64,000 bases of DNA from Nioella aestuarii. Its GTDB lineage: Bacteria; Pseudomonadota; Alphaproteobacteria; Rhodobacterales; Rhodobacteraceae. The stretch is taken from assembly GCF_050896395.1 (NCBI RefSeq), contig NZ_JBPBBA010000005.1, positions 62,001 through 126,000 on the forward strand, given 5' to 3'. The position numbers and the translations under genes are program-made. Below, in pieces: positions 24,713 through 32,520 of the stretch. Position 1 is the stretch's first letter. Each line of letters begins with the position of its first letter. The notes below the pieces were generated by a model, which made no database searches, was not told where the DNA came from, and saw nothing but the letters and a program-made list of their open reading frames with translations.

Positions 24713-25522
24713 ATGAATTTCGACGAGATCGCGCGCCGCGGGCTGGTGATGCTGGGCTGTGGCAAGATGGGGCAGGCGATGCTGGAGGGCTGGCTGGCCG
24801 GGGGGCTGGCGCCCGGGGCCGTCTGGGTTCTGGACCCGCATCCCTCGGACTGGGTGCGTGCGCAGGGGCTGCATGTGAACGAGGGGCTGCCGGACGATCC
24901 TGCCGTCGCCATCGTCGCCGTGAAACCGCAATATATGGCCGAGGCGCTGCCGCAATTGCAGGCGCTTGGTGGCGGGGCGACGCTGATTGTCTCGGTCGCG
25001 GCGGGCACACCCATTTCCTATTTCGAATCCGTTCTGGGCGACGCCACGCGGGTCATCCGCGCGATGCCCAACACGCCCGCTGCAGTAGGCAAGGGGATCA
25101 CTGCGATCATCGGCAATGGTGCGGCCGGCCCGGCAGATGCGGATATGGCCGAGGGGCTTCTGTCCGCCGTGGGGCAGGTGGTGCGCCTGTCAGAGGAGGA
25201 CCAGATCGACGCGGTGACTGGCGTATCCGGGTCTGGCCCGGCCTATGTCTTCTACATGATCGACGCGCTCGCCGCCGCCGCCCGCGCGGAAGGCTTGCCC
25301 GATGACATGGCGATGCAACTGGCCAAGGCCACAGTAGCGGGCGCGGGGGCGCTGGCAGAGGCCGCGTCTGAAAGCCCGGAGCAGCTGCGGATCAACGTGA
25401 CCTCTCCAAATGGCACCACGCAAGCAGGGTTGGAAGTTTTGATGTCCGAGAATGGATTGATGCCGCTGATGCGCGCCACGGTTGGCGCGGCGGCTGGCCG
25501 CTCGCGGGAGCTGAAGGGATGA
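24713..25522 (+). CDS. proC: Pyrroline-5-carboxylate reductase
   Basis: A 269-residue enzyme that reduces pyrroline-5-carboxylate to proline with NAD(P)H. N-terminal MLGCGKMGQAMLEGWL is the dinucleotide-binding turn; RAMPNTPAAVGKG and the C-terminal ProC signature (AVTGVSGSGPAYVFYMIDAL ... INVTSPNGTTQAGLEVL) are intact. GGGAGAG precedes ATG 24713. Its last codons overlap the next ATG as ATGA, so the rightward genes from here to 27262 form one tightly coupled operon. Confidence 0.93.
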   Translation: MNFDEIARRGLVMLGCGKMGQAMLEGWLAGGLAPGAVWVLDPHPSDWVRAQGLHVNEGLPDDPAVAIVAVKPQYMAEALPQLQALGGGATLIVSVAAGTPISYFESVLGDATRVIRAMPNTPAAVGKGITAIIGNGAAGPADADMAEGLLSAVGQVVRLSEEDQIDAVTGVSGSGPAYVFYMIDALAAAARAEGLPDDMAMQLAKATVAGAGALAEAASESPEQLRINVTSPNGTTQAGLEVLMSENGLMPLMRATVGAAAGRSRELKG

Positions 25523-25860
25523 GCGACGAGATTTCCTTCGACGAGTTCCTCAAGGTCGATATCCGCGTGGGTGAGGTGGTGCGCGCCGAACCCTTCCCCG
25601 AGGCGCGTAAACCGGCGATCAAGCTTTGGGTGGATTTCGGCGGTGAGATGGGGGTCAAGAAAAGCTCTGCCCAGATCACGGCGCATTACGATCCGGCGGG
25701 TCTGGTCGGAAAACAGGTGATGGCGGTGGTGAATTTCCCGCCACGCCAGATCGGCCCGATGCGGTCGGAAATCTTGGTGCTCGGATTGCCGGATGAAAGC
25801 GGAGAGATCGTTTTGATCGGCCCAGACAAGGCCGTGCCCAAGGGGGGGCGGATGCATTGA
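25519..25860 (+). CDS. csaA: CsaA-type tRNA-binding protein
   Basis: A 113-residue OB-fold protein of the CsaA/tRNA-binding (EMAP-II-like) family: FLKVDIRVGEVVRAEPFPEA (10-29), LWVDFGGEMGVKKSSAQI and VVNFPPRQIGPMRSEILVLG. It binds structured RNA and has been called a secretion chaperone in Bacillus; the physiological role is unsure. Overlaps proC by 4 bases at the start and the dehydrogenase by 4 at the end. Confidence 0.88.
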   Translation: MSDEISFDEFLKVDIRVGEVVRAEPFPEARKPAIKLWVDFGGEMGVKKSSAQITAHYDPAGLVGKQVMAVVNFPPRQIGPMRSEILVLGLPDESGEIVLIGPDKAVPKGGRMH

Positions 25861-26804
25861 AACTGCTGATTTCGAGACGCCTGCCCGAGAGTGTGATGGC
25901 CGCCGCCGAGGCACGCTTTGACGTGACCTGCCGAACGACCACGCAACCGATGACGCATGAAGACTGTGTGGCAGCGCTGGAAGGCTATGACTTTGTATTG
26001 CCGACGCTTGGCGATGCGTTCCGAGCCGAGGCTTTCGCCGCCGTTCCCGCGCCGCGCTGCAAACTGCTGGCCAATTTCGGGGCTGGGTTCAACCATATCG
26101 ACGTAGCGGCGGCACGGGCTGCTGGCGTCGCGGTGACGAACACGCCCGGTGCGGTGACGGACTCCACCGCCGATATCGCCCTGACGCTGATCCTGATGAC
26201 CGCGCGGCGCGCGGGCGAGGGCGAACGCCTGGTGCGCTCTGGTGGCTGGACCGGCTGGCATCCGACCCAATTGCTGGGGCTGCATGTCAGCGGCAAGACG
26301 GTGTGCATCATCGGCATGGGCCGGATCGGGCAGGCCATCGCCCGGCGCTGTCATTTCGGCTTTGGCTGCCGGGTGGTCTACGTGAATCGCTCGCGCAAAT
26401 CGGTGGATTTCCCGGCGGAACAGCTGGAGATGGCCGAAGCGCTTGGCCTGGCGGATGTCGTCGTGGTGGCGACGCCGGGTGGGGTGGAGACCCATCATCT
26501 CGTGGGGGCGGAGGTGTTCGCGGCAATGCAGCCGCACGCGATCTTCGTCAATATCGCAAGGGGCGACATCGTCGATGAGGCGGCGCTGATTGCGGCGCTT
26601 CAGGCGGGCCGGATCGCGGGGGCAGGGCTCGACGTTTACGAGTTCGAGCCGGAGGTGCCCGAGGCGCTGCGGGTCATGGAGAACGTGACGCTGCTGCCGC
26701 ATCTGGGCACATCGGCGCTGGAGCCGCGCGAGGATATGGGGCGAATGGCTCTGGACAATCTCATCGCTTTCGCCGAGGGGCGGTCGCTGCCCAACCCGGT
26801 ATGA
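25857..26804 (+). CDS. D-2-hydroxyacid dehydrogenase (glyoxylate reductase-like)
   Basis: A 315-residue D-isomer-specific 2-hydroxyacid dehydrogenase. LLANFGAGFNHIDVAAARA (about 62-80), the Rossmann GMGRIGQAIARR (about 150-161), catalytic Arg in NIARGDIVDE, Glu in VYEFEPEVP and His in LPHLGTSALE. It probably reduces glyoxylate or hydroxypyruvate. Translation starts with TTG at 25857, overlapping the csaA stop as TTGA; an ATG is not available without losing the first strand (KLLISRRLP). Confidence 0.85.
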   Translation: MKLLISRRLPESVMAAAEARFDVTCRTTTQPMTHEDCVAALEGYDFVLPTLGDAFRAEAFAAVPAPRCKLLANFGAGFNHIDVAAARAAGVAVTNTPGAVTDSTADIALTLILMTARRAGEGERLVRSGGWTGWHPTQLLGLHVSGKTVCIIGMGRIGQAIARRCHFGFGCRVVYVNRSRKSVDFPAEQLEMAEALGLADVVVVATPGGVETHHLVGAEVFAAMQPHAIFVNIARGDIVDEAALIAALQAGRIAGAGLDVYEFEPEVPEALRVMENVTLLPHLGTSALEPREDMGRMALDNLIAFAEGRSLPNPV

Positions 26805-27262
26805 GATGGCTTGCGGCGCTGGTGGTTTTGGCGGCCCCTGCGCTGGCTGAGAATTCCGTGGTGCTGGAAGGCTACCAGTTTCGCTTGCTGTGGCCCGCGA
26901 CGGGGGCGCTGTCGCCCGACCTGATTGCAGAACAGGCGCGGCAGGACGCTCCCCATCTCTTTTGTGGCGAGGCGGCGTTTGCGAATGGCGAAAGCTGGGA
27001 AGATCTGGGCGCGCCGTTTCGCGGGCTTTTGCTGGTGGGGGTGCGCGGCGAAGGCGATGAGCCGAACCGGACTGGATCCGCGGTGTTTTCGCTGGTTGAT
27101 GGACACATGGTGACAGAGCTGGCGGTGCATGCCCACCCGGGAGAAGTGATCTGGTATCCGGTTGGGTTTTACCCGGTCGAGGTGAATTTGGCCCGGATGC
27201 AGGGCGGATTGAACGGCCGCCTTGTGGCTTTGACCGGCTTTTCGAGTGGCTGCGCGGAATGA
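26801..27262 (+). CDS. Secreted protein of unknown function
   Basis: A 153-residue protein with a signal peptide (residues 1-16, cleavage after A-L-A). Contains two Cys (in HLFCGE and SSGCAE) that could pair in the periplasm. No recognised family. The ATG overlaps the dehydrogenase stop by 4 bases (ATGA), so it is the last gene of the proC operon. Followed by a gene-free stretch with paired palindromes. Confidence 0.6.
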   Translation: MRWLAALVVLAAPALAENSVVLEGYQFRLLWPATGALSPDLIAEQARQDAPHLFCGEAAFANGESWEDLGAPFRGLLLVGVRGEGDEPNRTGSAVFSLVDGHMVTELAVHAHPGEVIWYPVGFYPVEVNLARMQGGLNGRLVALTGFSSGCAE

Positions 27263-27542
27263 GGCATGGCCATGATCCGTGCGTGGTCTCTGCCAGCCGG
27301 TGTGACCTCAACGCTCTTTGAGAAAAGCCCGATTTACGCGGTATCCGCATGAGGTTGGGCGGCGCCGCCCGTTGGGGCGTGCGTAGCAGGATGGTCTGGC
27401 GAAGCTTCTGGCGCGTCTCGTACCCTGCCACCTGGCTGAGGTGGTCTTGGGGTCGGATCGGCGGACCGGGCCACGCTTGGAGAATCGGTTAACCGGCGCT
27501 CAGGGTGACAGCCTGGGGTTAAGATCGGGTGAACGTGGCGGA

Positions 27543-27585
27543 CGAGCCTTCGAAGGCTCGCTGAAACGCGGTTTCGAAACCGCGT
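27543..27585. repeat. Paired palindromes, unit 1 near tdk
   Basis: CGAGCCTTCGAAGGCTCG (18 nt, perfect) then CTGAA then ACGCGGTTTCGAAACCGCGT (20 nt, perfect). Both have a TTCGAA centre. As RNA either strand would fold into two adjacent tight hairpins. The second palindrome recurs in unit 2. Confidence 0.8.
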
Positions 27586-27653
27586 ATTGGCGCATCGTGA
27601 GATGCGCAGGCCCCCGCGTCTCCTCGTATTCGCTGACGTTTTCGATGGCGATA

Positions 27654-27695
27654 AAGGGCTTTCGAAGGCCCTTCCACGCGGTTTCAAAACCGCGT
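27654..27695. repeat. Paired palindromes, unit 2 next to tdk stop
   Basis: AAGGGCTTTCGAAGGCCCTT (20 nt, one mismatched pair), CC, then ACGCGGTTTCAAAACCGCGT, which differs from the second palindrome of unit 1 at one base. It ends 2 bases from the tdk stop (27698), so it could act as the 3' hairpin of the tdk transcript. Confidence 0.8.
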
Positions 27696-27697
27696 CC

Positions 27698-28279
27698 CTA
27701 CCGGTCTCCGACCGCCTCGCGCCAGTGGATCCGGCATAGGGACACGTAGCGGTCATTGCCGCCCACCTCGATCTGCGCCCCCTCGCGCAGCGCCTTGCCG
27801 TCTTCGCCCACGCGGATCACCATCGTGGCCTTCTTGCCGCAATGGCAGATCGTGCGGACCTCTCGCATTTCATCGGCCAATGCCAAGAGCGCCGCCGACC
27901 CCGGAAACAGCTCCCCCCGGAAATCGACCCGCAGCCCATAGCACATGATCGGCACGCGCAGATCATCCACAGCGCGGGCCAGTTGCCAGACCTGATCCTT
28001 GGTCATCCACTGGGCCTCATCGACCAGCACGCAGGCGCAGGGACCACTTTTCAGCCTGGCCTCTATCTTTGCGTAGAGATCGTCGGTCTGCGAATAGACA
28101 TCTGCTTCGGCCCCGATGCCGATACGGCTGGCGATCTGCGCGGTTCCGCCCCGGTCGTCGAAATCGGCGGTCAGCAGATAGGTCTGCATTCCCCGTTCGA
28201 TATAGTTGTAGGATGCCTGAAGCAGCAGGGTCGATTTCCCCGCATTCATGGTGGAGTAGTTGAAATAGAGCTTGGCCAT
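27698..28279 (-). CDS. tdk: Thymidine kinase
   Basis: A 193-residue type II thymidine kinase that phosphorylates thymidine in pyrimidine salvage. P-loop MNAGKSTLLLQASYNY (11-26), the Walker B/lasso region VLVDEAQWMTKDQV and the zinc-binding Cys residues in TICHCGKKA and SLCRIHW. The ATG at 28279 (MAKLYFNYST) is preferred over 28297. Ends 2 bases from a paired-palindrome element. Confidence 0.93.
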   Translation of the reverse strand: MAKLYFNYSTMNAGKSTLLLQASYNYIERGMQTYLLTADFDDRGGTAQIASRIGIGAEADVYSQTDDLYAKIEARLKSGPCACVLVDEAQWMTKDQVWQLARAVDDLRVPIMCYGLRVDFRGELFPGSAALLALADEMREVRTICHCGKKATMVIRVGEDGKALREGAQIEVGGNDRYVSLCRIHWREAVGDR

Positions 28280-28324
28280 GGCAAGGATTTGCCCCAAGCC
28301 CGCGCCCCGCGCAAGTCCCGCGCG

Positions 28325-28834
28325 TCAGTCGCCTGCCAGCTTGTCGAGATTACCAAGACAGCGGCTGAGGAAACCGGTGAACTGTGCCACCTCTTCTGGC
28401 GTGAACCCGTCGAGCAATGCCTTTTGCCGGTTCAGCGCCTCCGCCAAAACCCGACCATGCAGCGCAATACCCTCCTCGGTCAGAACCCATTCGCGCCCCA
28501 GCCTGCCCTGATCTGGATTGGCAGGGACGACAAGGCCTTTTGCCTCCAACCGCGCCAGCGCCCGGCTGATGGCCGCCTTGTCGATGCCGATTTTGCGGCT
28601 GGCATGGGCGGCGGTGCTGCGCGGTTCTCGTGCCAGCATGACCAGCATTCGCCAGTCCATCGCCCCTATGCCGAACCGGTCCTGATACGCACGCGCGGCA
28701 CTGCGGGTGAAGCGGTTGGCGGTGAAGTTCAGAAGAACCGTAGGGCTGCGCGAAAAGCTGAGAGTCGGCGTGGCCGGTCCGCCCGTGTCATCGGGATGAA
28801 TCAGGAACAGGTCGTCGGGCAGATCGGCGGTCAT
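28325..28834 (-). CDS. MarR-family regulator
   Basis: A 169-residue MarR protein: winged helix around residues 50-115 (MDWRMLVMLAREPRSTAAHA then SRKIGIDKAAISRALARLEAKGLV). ATG 28834 was chosen because the upstream alternative at 28864 falls inside a likely operator. Divergent from the P450 gene, with two copies of a near-palindrome between them, so it probably represses the P450, itself, or both. The ligand may be the P450 substrate. Confidence 0.8.
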   Translation of the reverse strand: MTADLPDDLFLIHPDDTGGPATPTLSFSRSPTVLLNFTANRFTRSAARAYQDRFGIGAMDWRMLVMLAREPRSTAAHASRKIGIDKAAISRALARLEAKGLVVPANPDQGRLGREWVLTEEGIALHGRVLAEALNRQKALLDGFTPEEVAQFTGFLSRCLGNLDKLAGD

Positions 28835-28856
28835 GGTGACAGGGTAGGGGAAGCAT

Positions 28857-28907
28857 GTTGACATGACAACAGTGATGCGCCATCGTCGCTGGTGTTGACA
28901 TGACAAC
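28857..28907. promoter_or_regulatory. Two copies of a 14-bp near-palindrome (MarR operator)
   Basis: GTTGACATGACAAC occurs at 28857-28870 and again at 28894-28907, 37 bases apart start to start. Only two of its 14 positions break dyad symmetry, and the right copy extends to GTGTTGACATGACAACAC. Both copies lie between the MarR and P450 starts. Each contains TTGACA, so it could also overlap a -35 box. Confidence 0.65.
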
Positions 28908-28921
28908 ACTGGAGGAGAGCC

Positions 28922-30097
28922 ATGTCCGACGCTCCCGTCTTCGAAATAGACCCCAAAGGATTCTGGGCCGATCCCTACCCAACTCTCAAGCACATGCGGA
29001 GCAGGGCGCCGATTGCCTATGTGCCCCAGCTGGGGGCAACGTTGATTACGCGGCGCGACGACATCTTCCGCGAAGAAAAGCGGGTCGACGTGTTTTCCTC
29101 GGACCAGCCCGAGGGGCTGATGACGGTGCTTATGGGCCAGAACATGATGCGCAAGGACGGGGCGGATCACGCGGCCGAACGCAGGGCCGTCTTCCCCACG
29201 GTTTCGCCCAAAACGGTGCGCGATGTGTGGACGGCACAGTTCAGGGCGCGTACGGCAGAGGTGCTGGACCGGATCGCACCGCTTGGCTCCTGTGATCTTG
29301 TGAAAGAGTTCGCATTGCCGGTGTCGGGTGAGGCGCTGAAGGCGATCACTGGCCTTACCAACATGAGCTATCAGGAAATGGATCGCGTCAGCCAGGGCAT
29401 GATTGACGGCTGTGCGAATTACGCGGGCGATCCGGCGGTCGAGGCCAATTGCCATGACTGCACCGCCTCGATCGACGCCCATATCGACGCCCGGATGCCA
29501 GAGCTGGCAGCGGCGCCGGACACGTCTTTGCTATCCGTGCAGATGCAGGCGGGGTTAAGCGATGCCCAGATCCGGGCCAATGTGAAGCTGGCCATTTCCG
29601 GAGGCCAGAACGAGCCGCGCGATGCCATTGCCGGGACAGCCTGGGCGCTGCTGACCCATCCCGAGCAACTGGCGATGGTGCAAAGCGGTCAGGAAACGTG
29701 GATGCAGGCCTTCGAGGAATATGCCCGCTGGATCAGTCCGATAGGCATGTCACCGCGCCGGGTTGCGAAACGCGATACGGTAAACGGCATAACCTTCGAG
29801 CCGGAAGATCGGGTGTTCTTCATGTTCGGATCGGGCAACCGGGATGAGACGGTTTTTGATCGGCCCGATATTTTTGACCTGACTCAGGATGTCAGCGCCT
29901 CCATCGCCTTCGGGGCGGGGCCGCATTTTTGTGCCGGTGCCTGGGCATCGAAGGCGCTGATCGCGGAGGTGGCTTTGCCGATGCTGTTCGAGCGACTCAA
30001 AGGATTGCGGCTGAACCCACCCGAGGCCAGCCGCTTTGGGGGGTGGGCCTTCCGGGGGCCGCTGGCGATGCCGGTGGCCTGGGAGGTGGCGGGCTGA
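28922..30097 (+). CDS. Cytochrome P450
   Basis: A 391-residue soluble bacterial-type P450. The haem-binding loop FGAGPHFCAGAWAS has its Cys near residue 336, the meander and K-helix (around residue 262, EEYARWISPIGMSPRRVAK) are present, and GGAGGAGAG precedes the ATG. The I-helix reads ISGGQNEPRDAIAG (about 225), so the usual acid-Thr pair for oxygen activation appears as Glu-Pro. No ferredoxin or reductase gene is adjacent. A substrate cannot be named. Probably regulated by the divergent MarR. Confidence 0.88.
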   Translation: MSDAPVFEIDPKGFWADPYPTLKHMRSRAPIAYVPQLGATLITRRDDIFREEKRVDVFSSDQPEGLMTVLMGQNMMRKDGADHAAERRAVFPTVSPKTVRDVWTAQFRARTAEVLDRIAPLGSCDLVKEFALPVSGEALKAITGLTNMSYQEMDRVSQGMIDGCANYAGDPAVEANCHDCTASIDAHIDARMPELAAAPDTSLLSVQMQAGLSDAQIRANVKLAISGGQNEPRDAIAGTAWALLTHPEQLAMVQSGQETWMQAFEEYARWISPIGMSPRRVAKRDTVNGITFEPEDRVFFMFGSGNRDETVFDRPDIFDLTQDVSASIAFGAGPHFCAGAWASKALIAEVALPMLFERLKGLRLNPPEASRFGGWAFRGPLAMPVAWEVAG

Positions 30098-30230
30098 TCG
30101 CAGCGGGAAATGGCCGAAGCGCATCATCATTGCCGTCAATTGGCATCGCGTGACCATCGGTCCTCTTGCTTGTCTGCCGGTTCCCGTGCTGACATCGGTT
30201 CACACTAATTTACTTTGGTTCAGGTGTTTC

Positions 30231-30668
30231 ATGACGACACTTTCAGGACGATGCCTTTGCGGAAAGGTGACCTGGTCGGCCACCGGCAAGATGAGATGGG
30301 CCGCATATTGCCACTGTGAGAGCTGCCGACGGGCGGGATCTACCCCCTTCGTGGCGCTGTTCGGTGTGCCGGACACAGGGCTGACCTGGTCAGGACCGGT
30401 AGGACACTACGCATCCTCTGAAGATGTGGAACGTGGGTTTTGCGAATGCTGTGGTTCGCCGGTCTTTTACCGCAACCCCATGCGCTGGCCGGATGAAACG
30501 CATATCCCCGCGGTGACATTGGACGATGCGTCCGTCTACGAGCCAAAGGCGCATGTCTATTATGGCGAACGCCTGCCCTGGATCGAGATGCGCGACGGGT
30601 TGCCGAAATATTTTGGGACCGGCGATGATGGTACCCGGCCGCTTTCGGATGACGAGGCGCATGGCTGA
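30231..30668 (+). CDS. GFA-family zinc-binding protein
   Basis: A 145-residue protein of the glutathione-dependent formaldehyde-activating (GFA) family. The family Cys pattern is seen: GRCLCGKVTW (CxC), YCHCESCRRAGSTPF (CxCxxC) and RGFCECCGSPVFY (CxxC). Most members bind zinc; the formaldehyde role is established only for a few, so here it is unproven. ATG at 30231 is preferred because the upstream reading runs into the P450 gene's 3' end. Convergent with a LysR gene, 2 bases apart. Confidence 0.85.
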   Translation: MTTLSGRCLCGKVTWSATGKMRWAAYCHCESCRRAGSTPFVALFGVPDTGLTWSGPVGHYASSEDVERGFCECCGSPVFYRNPMRWPDETHIPAVTLDDASVYEPKAHVYYGERLPWIEMRDGLPKYFGTGDDGTRPLSDDEAHG

Positions 30669-30670
30669 AG

Positions 30671-31543
30671 TCAGCGGCTGATCTCGTCCATCAGCCAGTC
30701 ACAGAATGCACGGCTTGGCCGGGTGGCGTCAAGGTCGGGTGGGGCGATCAGGAAATAGGCTTCCAGCAGCTCGGCTTGATGGGGGAACGGGCGGATCAGC
30801 TCTCCCGTTTCCAGCAAAGTCCCACAAAGCGTTTCATGGCCCATGGCCAGTCCGCCGCCCGACCGGGCAACGGATAGGGAAAAGCTGTAGCTCGACGAGA
30901 TCGTGACTTGCTGGCCCGGTGGCAGAACCTGCCCCTGACCGGCCAGCCAGTAGTCCCAGTTCGACATGATTCCCCCGCATTCAAACAGCGGATCGCGTCG
31001 CCAGTCGGGCTTGCCGTCGGCGTAACCCGGGGCGCAGACCGGGAACACATGATCATGAGACAGGATCTGCGCAGAGGCGGGCATGTCGGCCAAGCGGCCA
31101 AAGCGGATCTCGACGGCAGCGGTATGGGCGAATTTCTCCGGATCCCAGATCGGTGTCACAAGATTTAGCGTTAGCCATGGATGGGCGGCTTTCAGCTTGG
31201 CGATGCGGGGCGCAAGCCAAAAGGTGGAAAAGGCCAGATTACATTGCAGGTTCAGGGTGTTCTGCGGCGTTCCTCCGACGAAACTGCGGGTACCGGTGGC
31301 CAGGATGTCAAAGGCTTCCCGCACGATGGGAAGGTAGTTGTATCCTGCCTCGGTCAGCATCAACGAACGGGTGCGGCGAATGAAGAGCTCTCGCCCAAGG
31401 AATCCTTCGAGATTGCGGACATGCTGGCTGATCGCGGATTGGGTCAGGTTCAGTTCCACAGCCGCCTGCGTGAAAGAAAGATGCCGTGCGGCGGCCTCGA
31501 ATGCGCGGAGCCAGCCAAGGGGCGGCAAGGCAGAGGGCTGCAT
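30671..31543 (-). CDS. LysR-family regulator
   Basis: A 290-residue LysR regulator with the HTH at about 10-60 (AFEAAARHLSFTQAAVELNL then TQSAISQHVRNLE). Two ATGs compete: 31549 and 31543. AGGAG touches the first ATG directly but lies 6 bases before the second, so 31543 is chosen. Divergent from the aldolase-hydroxylase-sulfatase operon by 109 bases, and so probably its regulator. Confidence 0.83.
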   Translation of the reverse strand: MQPSALPPLGWLRAFEAAARHLSFTQAAVELNLTQSAISQHVRNLEGFLGRELFIRRTRSLMLTEAGYNYLPIVREAFDILATGTRSFVGGTPQNTLNLQCNLAFSTFWLAPRIAKLKAAHPWLTLNLVTPIWDPEKFAHTAAVEIRFGRLADMPASAQILSHDHVFPVCAPGYADGKPDWRRDPLFECGGIMSNWDYWLAGQGQVLPPGQQVTISSSYSFSLSVARSGGGLAMGHETLCGTLLETGELIRPFPHQAELLEAYFLIAPPDLDATRPSRAFCDWLMDEISR

Positions 31544-31652
31544 GGGCATCTCCTGTCATGGATCAGTTTTTCTAATGGGATACTTGCGAATTCATCGTTG
31601 GTAAAGTCAGGGCGCTTCAAGGCAGTCTTCTGCAAGGATAGGAAACACCCAA

Positions 31653-32417
31653 ATGACCCAGACCGCCAGCATTGCCAGCCATCCCAACATGTCCCATTGG
31701 CAAGAACGCGTGGACCTTGCCGCCGCATTCCGCTGGACGGAGAGGCTGAATTTTCACGAAGCCGTGGCGAACCATTTCTCCTACGCCGTGAACGAGGACG
31801 GAACGCGGTTCCTGATGAACCCCAACCAGGTGCATTTCCGGCGGATCAAGGCTTCGGACCTGCTGCTGCTGGATGCGAATGATCCCGACACGCTGGACAT
31901 GCCCGGCGCGCCTGACCCGACGGCCTGGGGCCTGCATGGCGCGATCCACCGCCGCTGCCCGCATCATCGCTGCGCCATGCATGTGCATTCTGTCCATGCG
32001 ACTGTTCTGGCCAGCCTTGCCGACAGCACCCTGCCGCCGATCGACCAGAACACCGCGACCTTCTTCAATCGCTATGTGGTGGACGAACATTTCGGCGGGC
32101 TGGCCTTCGAGGACGAGGGCGAGCGCTGTGCCGCCGCACTGCAGGACCCCAAGAAGAAGGTCATGATCATGGGCAATCACGGCGTCATGGTTCTGGGCGA
32201 CAGCGTCGCTGACACATTCAACCGGCTCTACTATTTCGAGCGGGCAGCCGAGACCTATATCCGCGCGTTGCAGACGGGCCGCCCGCTGCGGGTGCTGTCC
32301 GACGAGATCGCTGAAAAGACCGCGCACGAGATCGAGACCTATCCCGGTCAGGCCGAACGCCACATGGCGGAACTGAAAGCCATCCTCGACGAGGAAGGCT
32401 CGGACTACGCCCGCTGA
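31653..32417 (+). CDS. Class II aldolase/adducin-family protein
   Basis: A 254-residue class II aldolase-fold protein. Zinc ligands are visible in MHVHSVHATVLA (two His) and GNHGVMVLG, and a Glu/Asp-rich C-terminus completes the fold. In bacteria these enzymes cleave sugar phosphates or short hydroxy acids into aldehydes; this group's substrate is unknown. It is the first gene of an operon with a membrane hydroxylase and a sulfatase, separated from the hydroxylase gene by 103 bases. AAGGATAGGA precedes the ATG. Confidence 0.83.
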   Translation: MTQTASIASHPNMSHWQERVDLAAAFRWTERLNFHEAVANHFSYAVNEDGTRFLMNPNQVHFRRIKASDLLLLDANDPDTLDMPGAPDPTAWGLHGAIHRRCPHHRCAMHVHSVHATVLASLADSTLPPIDQNTATFFNRYVVDEHFGGLAFEDEGERCAAALQDPKKKVMIMGNHGVMVLGDSVADTFNRLYYFERAAETYIRALQTGRPLRVLSDEIAEKTAHEIETYPGQAERHMAELKAILDEEGSDYAR

Positions 32418-32520
32418 CATCCATGTGGCGGCAGGCCCCACATCGGCGGAGCTTTTCCTACCAGCCGCCGCCCTCGTGATCTCTGATCCCACCCCGTTTC
32501 AGAGATCACAGGAGATTGAC

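Larger units (their letters stand above)
27263..27697. other. Gene-free stretch between convergent genes
   Basis: About 435 bases between the end of the proC operon and the tdk stop. It contains a 14-base palindrome GGGCGGCGCCGCCC (27357-27370) and two paired-palindrome units (27543-27585 and 27654-27695), listed separately. The open reading frame that covers this stretch on the minus strand (27334-27756) only translates the palindromes and is not a gene. Confidence 0.6.

Noticed and set aside
27334..27756. A 140-codon minus-strand frame in the gap before tdk
   Set aside because: It only translates the palindromic repeats and overlaps the tdk end; no ribosome site or family.
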